Notes under the pieces: model-generated
The model's input: only the letters and a program-made list of their open reading frames with translations
Told to the model about the DNA's origin: nothing
Database searches by the model: none
Translations under genes and position numbers: made by a program
In this document: one piece after another, positions 1 to 5,950 of the stretch
Layout: each line of letters opens with the position of its first letter
Numbering within the stretch: the first letter of the stretch is position 1
Assembly: GCA_000438015.1 (NCBI GenBank)
Contig: FR901609.1
Location: 10,479-18,702 of the forward strand
DNA: 8,224 nt
Direction of reading: 5' to 3'
Origin: Coraliomargarita sp. CAG:312
GTDB taxonomy: Bacteria > Verrucomicrobiota > Verrucomicrobiia > Opitutales > Intestinicryptomonadaceae

Positions 1-584
1 GATGTGCGGCGGCGGCTTTCCCCCGAGGCAGGGTTGGAGCGGCGCTTTCGGGCATTTCATTGGTGGGAATATGCCTGCCGGCTTTTGTCCTGGGGCCGGT
101 TTTGATTTTAATTTTTTGCCTGAGATTGAAATGTTTTAATGCAATGGGATGGTCCGATTTCCCGTCGGATATCGTTTTGCCGGCATTTACATTGGCTCTT
201 TTCTACGCCGCTTGGATAGCCAGGCTTTCGCGGAGCAGGGCGGTTGAGGAGAAATCTCGCGGATATGTCAGAACTGCGGTTGCCAAAGGATGCGGAAAGG
301 GCAGGGTTTACTTTGTTCACATACTGCGCAATGCCATTCAGCCTGTAATTTCGTACATGGGTCCTGCGGCGGCGGGTTTGCTTTCGGGCTCTTTTGTGGT
401 TGAGACAATCTTTCAGATTCCGGGGCTTGGAAGGTTCTTTATATCGAGCGCTCTCGACAATGACTACACCATGATTATGGGCTGTGTTATGCTTTATTCC
501 GTATTTATAATAGCCTTTAATCTGCTTTCCGATTTTCTGCTTGCGGCGGTCAATCCTAAAATAGCCAAGGAGATGAGGAAATGA
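1..584 (+). CDS. Peptide/nickel ABC transporter permease, DppB/OppB type (5' end missing)
   Basis: Inner-membrane permease subunit of a dipeptide/oligopeptide/nickel-type ABC importer, forming the translocation pore with the DppC-like protein encoded next. The reading frame is open from base 3 with no start in a plausible place, so the gene begins before the window; 193 C-terminal residues are visible, of about 310 usual for the family. Hydrophobic segments lie at about visible residues 17-40, 56-73, 112-140 and 155-180. The cytoplasmic EAA loop, which contacts the ATPase, is at about residues 88-115 (TAVAKG, then HILRNAIQPV), a close match to the family pattern. The late GSFVVETIFQIPGLG segment is also typical of DppB. 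The stop overlaps the next start (ATGA), showing translational coupling. A TTG at 60 could be taken as a start, but the upstream codons also fit the family (SGISLVGICLPAF). The family is certain; the substrate is unknown, since no binding protein or ATPase is in view. Confidence 0.93.
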   Translation, partial: CAAAAFPRGRVGAALSGISLVGICLPAFVLGPVLILIFCLRLKCFNAMGWSDFPSDIVLPAFTLALFYAAWIARLSRSRAVEEKSRGYVRTAVAKGCGKGRVYFVHILRNAIQPVISYMGPAAAGLLSGSFVVETIFQIPGLGRFFISSALDNDYTMIMGCVMLYSVFIIAFNLLSDFLLAAVNPKIAKEMRK

Positions 585-1447
585 GATCTGGTTGGGTATT
601 TGAAGAATCTTCGTCGGATTCCGCGTTTGCGAGGGCTTGGAGAGCGTTGAAGTCAGACAGGCTCGCGCTTGCGTCGCTTGCGTTTGTAATAGCAACAGCA
701 ATCCTTTGTTTTGCCGCGGGGATTGTGGCTCCCTACGACTACCAGGTTCAAAATCTCTCAATCGGAGCCACTCCGCCTTCGCTAGACCACTGGTTCGGGA
801 CGGATATACACGGGCGGGATTTGCTAAGCAGAATGCTCTACGGAGGGAGGGTTTCGTTTGCCGTAGGGATATTGGCGACGGCAGTGGCTGTCGTCATAGG
901 GACATCCTACGGAATGGTTTCTGGAATGTGCGGAGGGAAAACCGATGCGCTGATGATGAGGATTGTAGATATAATTTATTCTCTTCCGTTTACGATATTT
1001 GTGATACTTTTAATGATGGCTTTCGGGCGGAGCTTATGGCTAATATTCGTGGCAATAGGGGCGGTTGAATGGTTGACGATGGCTAGAATTGTCAGGGCTA
1101 TGACGCTCGACATAAAGTCCAGGCAGTTTGTTGAAGCCGCGGTGGCTTTGGGCGAGAGCCGTTTGGGAATTATGCGCAGGCATATACTGCCGAACGTTTT
1201 TGGATCCGTTCTTGTATGCGCGGCGCTTACGGTGCCAAGCGTTATGCTTTTGGAGGCTTTTTTAAGCTTTTTGGGGCTAGGAGTGCAAGCTCCTTTGCCG
1301 TCGTGGGGAGGCCTTGTAAAAGACGGTGCGGAATATATGGAAGACGCCCCGTGGATGTTGGTTTTTCCGGCTTTGTTTTTTAGCGCCACTCTTTACGCCT
1401 TAAATAGAATAGGGGAAGCCGTATCGGAAAACTTGGGGGATAAATGA
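581..1447 (+). CDS. Peptide/nickel ABC transporter permease, DppC/OppC type
   Basis: Second inner-membrane permease of the same ABC importer, 288 residues, close to the normal family length. The start ATG at 581 overlaps the upstream stop and has a strong ribosome binding site, AAGGAG at 567-572, eight bases ahead. The N-terminal cytoplasmic stretch (1-27) leads into a first membrane segment at about 28-50. Then comes the conserved periplasmic block HWFGTDIHGRDLLSR (70-84), which is diagnostic for OppC/DppC proteins. Further membrane segments lie at about 93-115, 133-165, 207-232 and 258-275. The EAA loop is at about 185-205 (EAAVALGESRLGIMRRHILP), with the invariant Gly at 191. LEAFLSFLGLGVQ at 224-236 is also a family signature. 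The gene overlaps the following flavoprotein gene by four bases, so the three genes are probably co-transcribed. Which peptide or metal chelate is carried cannot be told from the permeases. Confidence 0.96.
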   Translation: MRSGWVFEESSSDSAFARAWRALKSDRLALASLAFVIATAILCFAAGIVAPYDYQVQNLSIGATPPSLDHWFGTDIHGRDLLSRMLYGGRVSFAVGILATAVAVVIGTSYGMVSGMCGGKTDALMMRIVDIIYSLPFTIFVILLMMAFGRSLWLIFVAIGAVEWLTMARIVRAMTLDIKSRQFVEAAVALGESRLGIMRRHILPNVFGSVLVCAALTVPSVMLLEAFLSFLGLGVQAPLPSWGGLVKDGAEYMEDAPWMLVFPALFFSATLYALNRIGEAVSENLGDK

Positions 1448-2728
1448 AAAAACTTGCCATAGTAGGCGCGGGAGCCGCGGGGGGTTTTTGCGCGGCGGCT
1501 CCGAAAAGCCGCGGGGGTTTTTTGCGCGGCGGCTCTGAAAAAAAGCCAGAACCTTGATGTAAGAATATACGAGGCTTCGGGAAAGCCCCTGCAAAAGCTT
1601 CTGCTTACCGGAGGCGGAAGGTGCAATTTTACAAATTTGAATGTCGATAAAAATATTCCGAGGGAGTTTTATCCGCGCGGGGCTTCCGCCATCAGAAAGT
1701 CGCTCTTGAGATTCGGCGCGAGGGCGGCTATAGAATTTTTTGAAAAGCTTGGCGTAAAAAGCAAGGTTGAGTCAGGGGGGAGGGTTTTCCCGGCATCCGA
1801 CAAAGCGGAGGACGTGGCGGAGGCTCTGACGGCAGCCGCGCTGCGCAATGGCGCTGTTTTTGAATTGGGCTCGCGCGTGAAATCAATTTCTAAAGTCGGA
1901 GACAAATTTGAATTGGCTTGCGGGCGTTTTAATGGTGATGATTTTAGTAGTTCCGCCGATGCAGTTATGGTGTGCGTGGGCGGAAACTGGAACGGTTCTT
2001 TAAGAAAATCGCTCGAGGCGTTCGGGCATTCATTTGAGTCCGCTGCGCCTTCTCTGTTTTCGATGAAATTAGACGCTTCGGAAACTTCGGATTGGCGCGA
2101 TTTATCTGGAATATCCGTTCCTTGCGCAAAGCTTTCTGCATGCCTAGCAAACGGAAAGTTTTCGGCCGAGGGCGCTCTTTTGCTTACTCATTTTGGAATT
2201 GGAGGCCCGTCTGTTTTAAAGCTGTCAAGTTTTGGGGCGCGCGCGTTTGCGGCGGAAAATTACGCTTTTGAACTGTCTATAAACTTTGCGCCAAACTTGC
2301 GCGCAGACATGGATGCCGCCTTTGCGGTTGCGCGTTTGGATTCGCCTAAAAAATCGGTTTTGAATATTCCCATGTTCAATATTCCAAAAGCGCTTTGGGC
2401 TTATCTCTGCGGAGTTTCTGGGATTGAGGAAAATTGTACGATGGCGAATTTCCCATTGTCAAAGCAAAAGGTTCTAATAGGGAACATTGTAAACTTTAAA
2501 GCCAAAGTTTCCGGCAAGTCTTCGCACAAGGAGGAATTTGTGACATGCGGTGGCTTGAAACTTGATCAAATAGATTTTTCTACTATGCAGAGCAGACTTG
2601 TTCCAAATCTTTATTTTGCGGGCGAATGCCTAGATATAGACGGAATAACTGGCGGTTTTAACTTGCAGGCGGCTTGGACTGGGGCAAAAGTGGCGGCAGA
2701 AAACATAGAAAAAACTCTGATTTTCTAA
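1444..2728 (+). pseudogene. HI0933/YhiN (BaiN/RdsA)-family FAD-dependent oxidoreductase, frame broken by a 34-bp tandem duplication
   Basis: Flavoprotein of the HI0933/YhiN family (TIGR00275-like), soluble and FAD-binding; E. coli YhiN (RdsA) has been reported to reduce a uridine in 23S rRNA and clostridial BaiN to act on bile acids. From ATG 1444, overlapping the permease stop, frame 1 encodes MKKLAIVGAGAAG, a perfect dinucleotide-binding start, but ends at TGA 1555-1557 after 37 residues. The rest is in frame 2 to 2728. It contains TGGGRCNFTN, RVFPASDKAEDVAEAL, LLTHFGIGGPSVLKLS and the C-terminal FAD block FAGECLDIDGITGGFNLQAAW, all family hallmarks. The frames are separated by a 34-bp imperfect tandem repeat at 1474-1541. 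Deleting one copy joins them into 416 residues, the usual length. A shorter product from TTG 1637 would lack the FAD-binding N-terminus. Either a recent pseudogene, a reversible switch, or a sequencing/assembly error; all other conserved blocks are intact, arguing for very recent change. Confidence 0.88.
1474..1541 (+). repeat. Imperfect 34-bp tandem duplication inside the flavoprotein gene
   Basis: Copy 1 is 1474-1507 and copy 2 is 1508-1541; both begin GCCGCGGGG and end with CGAAAA or TGAAAA. They differ at two of 34 positions: G1484 versus T1518, and C1502 versus T1536. Copy 1 read in frame 1 gives AAGGFCAAAPK, and copy 2 read in frame 2 gives AAGVFCAAALK, so both spell the same helix after the FAD-binding glycine loop. 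As 34 is not a multiple of three, the extra copy shifts the frame. The unit carries a G5-6 run and a T5-6 run, and an A7 run follows, all prone to slippage. Confidence 0.93.
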
Positions 2729-2849
2729 AATTTACATCGCAAGTTATTGCAGACCAAATAAATAAAAATTAAAAAAATACTTGCAAAATTTCAGATGAAA
2801 TAAGATTATAACACCATAATAAAAATTTCCTCCCCCATCATATATATAA

Positions 2850-2891
2850 GCGCCCCTTGAGATGTTTTTCCTCCAAGGGGCGCACCTTTTT
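2850..2891 (+). terminator. Rho-independent terminator of the permease/flavoprotein operon
   Basis: Perfect 10-bp arms GCGCCCCTTG (2850-2859) and CAAGGGGCGC (2874-2883) enclose a 14-base loop and are followed, after ACC, by five T (2887-2891). The stem is GC-rich in an otherwise AT-rich stretch. It lies about 120 bases after the flavoprotein stop, the expected place for the end of the plus-strand operon. On the other strand the stem is followed by TTATATATATGA, a poorer U tract, so termination there is less likely. Confidence 0.8.
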
Positions 2892-3000
2892 ATCCGGCCG
2901 TTGGCAGTTTTCTTTTTTGTATAGCCAATCCGTATTATGTTTAAGATGTTCGGTCTGCTGGGAATGAAGGACAAAAGAATTTGGGCAACGCGAAAGATTG

Positions 3001-3032
3001 TTGAAAAAGATTTTTTTTATTAAGCGTATAAT
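3001..3032 (+). promoter_or_regulatory. Possible sigma-70-type promoter
   Basis: TTGAAA at 3001-3006 and a perfect TATAAT at 3027-3032, separated by 20 bases that include a T8 run. The spacing is longer than the optimal 17, so the -35 match may be accidental. Immediately after the -10 box is the palindrome TTGCA-CA-TGCAA (3032-3043), which could be an operator over the start site. The downstream transcript, if any, would be a small RNA or the 40-codon frame at 3038-3160. Confidence 0.3.
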
Positions 3033-3733
3033 TGCACATGCAAAAACCGCCCTGCAAGAGCCGAAACCTTAGCATGTTGAAGCAGCGAAAAAAATCCAAG
3101 TTGGACAAATCCATCCAATCTATGCAACCGCAACCTATGCGCCAGGCAGTTTTACTCTAAAATATTAAGCGTATTTAAAACAAAAGCTTAGCCGCAAAAA
3201 AATTTGCAGATAGGAATTTTTAGGCGCAACACTAGTTTTTTCATAGTGCTTTTTCAAAAAAATGCCGCGATTGCCAGTAGGCGGAAGTTTTTAGGTTTTT
3301 TGTATACGCAAGCCTCCTTTTGAATGAGCTTCGTTTTTTTTCAAAATAGAGGATTAAAGCTGACTTCAGGCAAACCAAAGCGCGCATTTGATCATCCATC
3401 TTGCGGCAGGTCTTTTGCGTTATATTGCTACTCTATCAACATTATTGTTGCAAGCTAAAACTCTCTGCTCCGTCTTATCAAGCACTCTCGGCGCATTGTA
3501 TCCCAATTGTATTCATCGCGGCAATCTACGGCTTTTGGCTTTCTTTTCATTTATTTGCCATCTTACTTTTCCCATTAAATATTTGATTGTGGAATTTTCT
3601 TCCTTAAAAAAGCTTTCTAGATCTTTTGCCTCACAGGGCTTTCAGCAGGTATTTCCGCAGGCGGGTATGCGGGCTTGCGGTTCAGTTTTACATCGCATGC
3701 GCCTTATTGCAATGTCCCACAAAGTAGCGGCAC

Positions 3734-3753
3734 TGCATAATCAGTATTATGCA
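3734..3753. repeat. Perfect 8-bp inverted repeat near the 3' end of the minus-strand operon
   Basis: TGCATAAT (3734-3741) and ATTATGCA (3746-3753) flank the 4-base loop CAGT. The right arm overlaps a second palindrome, GCAATATTGC (3751-3760). It lies about 70 bases past the stop of the UlaG-like gene, with a weaker hairpin AAGAC-TTTTT-GTCTT (3781-3795) between them. The hairpins may help end or stabilise the minus-strand transcript, but neither has the GC-rich stem plus U run of a classical terminator. Confidence 0.4.
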
Positions 3754-3822
3754 ATATTGCGGTTATCTAAAAATGTTGGAAAGACTTTTTGTCTTGAAGA
3801 ACGCGCAATATAGGCTGCATGA

Positions 3823-4530
3823 TTATAGCTCGTAAATAGAGCTCTCGTCTGGTATTACAACGTCTATTCCAAACTCCGACAGGAATTCTTTAAACGGATG
3901 TGGATCTTCTGTGTTGTCGGCGAACAACCCGTAATGCATAGGCATGGCCGATGTCGCTCCCAGTTCAAGCACAAGCCTCGCGGCGTCGCGCCACGGCATG
4001 TTGCCAAGTTTCCCGTTTATGCAGACAATTGCAAGATTCGGTTTTCTGCCCGATACCGCCAATATTTCCTTGGCGAGAGTTGGCCGGTAGAGAGTGTCAG
4101 CAGAAATGTATATGTCGGATTTCCCAGTCGATATAAAAAAACCTATGGCGCACGGCTCTGAATGGTAGGCGCGCACAGCGGTTATTTTTAAGCCGCCGAG
4201 GGAAATTGTATCGTTTTCTTTTATCGTGGAGAAAGAAGATACATCAAATCCCAGATTTTCGTGGTGCCTGCAAACGCTTTTTACTCCGATTAGTTTGCAG
4301 TCGGGGCGCGCACGCAAAATCTCGGCTATTGTTACAGGATCATAGTGGTCCAAGTGGTCGTGGGAAAAAATCACGGTATCGGGATTGAGTTCGGAAGGGG
4401 AGATTGGCGGAGGGGTCATCCTGTAATGTTGGAGCTTTGCCAGATCGTCGCTCAAATACGGGTCTATCGCAATCTTCATTCCCTGGCTTTGTAAAAGAAA
4501 GCCCGCCTGAGACAACCATCTAAGCTTCAT
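3823..4530 (-). CDS. UlaG-like metallo-beta-lactamase-fold hydrolase (possible lactonase)
   Basis: Cytoplasmic metal-dependent hydrolase of 235 residues, resembling L-ascorbate-6-phosphate lactonase UlaG and related MBL-fold proteins. The metal-binding motif HDHLDH is at 57-62 (His57, His59, Asp61, His62). Further likely ligands are His123 in YHSEPCAIG, Asp145 in ISADTLY and His199 in MPMHYG, so the full set for a two-metal centre is present. IDPYLSDD (22-29) and CINGKLGNMPWRDAA (170-184) are also typical of the UlaG branch. There is no signal peptide. The start ATG has GGGAG (complement of 4537-4541) six bases upstream. It is the last gene of the operon, 63 bp after the enolase-superfamily gene. 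In that setting a sugar-lactone hydrolase is a reasonable inference, but MBL-fold enzymes are diverse and a phosphodiesterase or amidase activity cannot be excluded. Confidence 0.9.
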   Translation of the reverse strand: MKLRWLSQAGFLLQSQGMKIAIDPYLSDDLAKLQHYRMTPPPISPSELNPDTVIFSHDHLDHYDPVTIAEILRARPDCKLIGVKSVCRHHENLGFDVSSFSTIKENDTISLGGLKITAVRAYHSEPCAIGFFISTGKSDIYISADTLYRPTLAKEILAVSGRKPNLAIVCINGKLGNMPWRDAARLVLELGATSAMPMHYGLFADNTEDPHPFKEFLSEFGIDVVIPDESSIYEL

Positions 4531-4593
4531 TTTTTTCTCCCTAGCGTCTTATTGCTCGCAATCCCTTTATGATGCTTGCGCGCGACAACTTTT

Positions 4594-5916
4594 CTACGAC
4601 CACCTGCGGTCATTGGACCATTCTTTGTCCCATTCAGATGTGTCAGCCCAGGCTTCTGGAAAGTCGGAGTGGAGTTTTTGGGAAATCAAATCTTCGTTGA
4701 GCGACTCTATCCCAAGTCCGGGCGCGTTTGGAACATCTATATATCCGTTTTTTATAAGTGGTTTTGGCAATCCCATTACCAGGTCTTCCCACCATGGAAC
4801 ATCAACCGAATGAATTTCCAATGCTGTAAAATTGCGCGTCGCGGCCGCGACATGCACGGCTGCCATGCAGGCTATCGGGCTCTCTGCCATATGGATTGCC
4901 ATTGCTGCATGGTGTTTTTCGGCCATATCGCCTATGAGTTTTGTCTCCAAAATTCCTCCCGCTGTAAGCACGTCGGGATGAATTACCGCAAGCGCGCCGG
5001 ATTCGAGAAGGGGTTGGAATCCTTCGCGCAGATAAATATCTTCGCCAGTTGCAATAGGGGTTGTGGTGGAATTTGCTAGGCGAACGTATTGGTCGGTGTA
5101 TTGCCACGGGACCGGGTCTTCCATCCAGGATAAATTGTATTTCTCAAGCCGCCTTGCCAGCTTTATGCAATCTTCAATAGGAACGTGTCCAACATGGTCT
5201 ATGGCAAGTGGAACTTCATAGCCTATTTCCGCGCGCACGTCTTTTACGTAGTTTTCAAGAAAGTCCAAGCCCTTTTCCGTGATGTGGATTCCAGTAAACG
5301 GATGCGCGGTATTAAATAAATCGTAGGCTTCGCCGCGCATAGCCCGGGGGTCTATCGAACCGTGCGGCGTTGAGAAAACTGTTTTTTTGTATTCGCGCAT
5401 TTTTTCGAGAAATCCGAGTGGAGCGCAAAGAGTTCCGGGAATGTCTGCAAGAAGTTCTATTCCCAAATCCATTTTTAGGAATGTATAGCCTAAGGCTATT
5501 CTTTCTTTGAGGGCTTTCCCCATATCTCTGCCTCCGCCTTCACTGTCGGTATCGCAATATACGCGTATTTTATCGCGGTATTTGCCGCCCAGCATCTGCC
5601 ATACGGGGACGCCCCACGCTTTCCCCGCCAAATCCCATAGGGCGACTTCTATTCCGCAGACGCCTCCCGCTTGCCGCGAGTCACCGCCAAACTGTTTTAT
5701 GCGGTTGAAAATCTTCTCCACATTGCATGGATTTTCTCCCAAAATTCGGCTTTTTAGCATTGCCGCGTATGTTCGGCTTGAGGCGTCGCGCACCTCGCCG
5801 TATCCCACTATACCTTGGTTTGTAAAGATTTTTATAAGCGTGCAGCGCTTTGGTGCTCCGTCTATGTCGGCAAAGCGCATATCGGTTATTTTTAAAGATG
5901 AAGGGTCTACTTTCAT
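4594..5916 (-). CDS. Mandelate racemase/muconate lactonizing-type enzyme (enolase superfamily), probable sugar-acid dehydratase
   Basis: Enolase-superfamily enzyme of 440 residues; the family abstracts the proton next to a carboxylate, then racemises or dehydrates the acid. An N-terminal capping domain (about 1-125) precedes the barrel. Metal ligands are Asp240 (LAIDHVGH), Glu266 (WMEDPV) and Glu292 (TGEDIY), spaced 26 and 26 as in mandelate racemase. Asp315 (IHPDV) and His342 (AIHMAES) sit exactly where that enzyme has its Asp-His catalytic dyad. The second-strand motif is Lys148-Met-Asp150, KxD rather than KxK. Between it and Asp240 there are 90 residues, about 60 more than in mandelate racemase, so the barrel carries an insertion. 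The C-terminus (about 405-440) is Trp-rich. The start lies 34 bp after the RraA-like stop with no visible Shine-Dalgarno, only an A-rich leader. A sugar-acid (aldonate) dehydratase is the best guess from the operon; substrate unknown. Confidence 0.93.
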   Translation of the reverse strand: MKVDPSSLKITDMRFADIDGAPKRCTLIKIFTNQGIVGYGEVRDASSRTYAAMLKSRILGENPCNVEKIFNRIKQFGGDSRQAGGVCGIEVALWDLAGKAWGVPVWQMLGGKYRDKIRVYCDTDSEGGGRDMGKALKERIALGYTFLKMDLGIELLADIPGTLCAPLGFLEKMREYKKTVFSTPHGSIDPRAMRGEAYDLFNTAHPFTGIHITEKGLDFLENYVKDVRAEIGYEVPLAIDHVGHVPIEDCIKLARRLEKYNLSWMEDPVPWQYTDQYVRLANSTTTPIATGEDIYLREGFQPLLESGALAVIHPDVLTAGGILETKLIGDMAEKHHAAMAIHMAESPIACMAAVHVAAATRNFTALEIHSVDVPWWEDLVMGLPKPLIKNGYIDVPNAPGLGIESLNEDLISQKLHSDFPEAWADTSEWDKEWSNDRRWS

Positions 5917-5950
5917 ATTATTTTTGCGTTTTTTGTTCGGGCTTAAGGAA

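Larger units (their letters stand above)
2893..3822. other. Long intergenic region between converging operons, no confident gene
   Basis: About 930 bases hold no frame I can assign to a family. What is visible: a 28-codon frame at 2937-3023 (+); a TATAAT box at 3027-3032 followed by a 40-codon frame at 3038-3160 (+); a 12-bp direct repeat TATTAAGCGTAT at 3018-3029 and 3163-3174; a weak hairpin with T tail (CACTA 3230-3234, TAGTG 3244-3248, then CTTTTT); an AT-rich inverted repeat (CCTC and TTTTGAA at 3313-3324, TTCAAAA and GAGG at 3340-3352); and a 141-codon frame at 3388-3813 (+) starting at TTG with no ribosome binding site. On the minus strand there are only very short frames, for example 3188-3244. 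The patchwork could be decayed genes, a small RNA locus or an interspersed repeat. No tRNA or rRNA sequence is recognisable. Confidence 0.6.

Noticed and set aside
108..761. Minus-strand open frame of 217 codons antisense to the two permease genes
   Set aside because: Overlaps two certain genes on the other strand; rich in Arg, Ser, Asn and Gln with no family pattern; a shadow of the coding strand.
1637..2728. Treating the flavoprotein as an intact gene starting at TTG 1637
   Set aside because: The preceding codons in the same frame (TGGGRCNFTN and the helix before it) are conserved family sequence, and the FAD-binding glycine motif lies in frame 1, so this start would be an artefact of the frameshift.
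2841..2850. TATATATAAG beside the terminator resembles TATATATAAA at about 7891
   Set aside because: Short AT-rich coincidence; the second site is inside the MFS coding sequence.
2744..2974. Minus-strand open frame of 76 codons across the terminator
   Set aside because: It runs through the hairpin at 2850-2883, has low-complexity Phe/Tyr/Ile content and no ribosome binding site.
3225..3255. Possible terminator CACTA...TAGTG followed by CTTTTT
   Set aside because: Only a 5-bp stem with a 9-base loop in T-rich sequence; too weak to call as a terminator with no gene upstream of it.
2893..3822. Search for tRNA, CRISPR array or insertion sequence in the long gap
   Set aside because: No cloverleaf with an anticodon arm and GTTC-like T loop, no regularly spaced repeats, and no transposase-like protein or terminal inverted repeats were found by eye.
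4576..5079. Plus-strand open frame of 167 codons over the dehydratase gene
   Set aside because: Antisense to well-conserved enolase-superfamily motifs; Cys/His-rich random composition.
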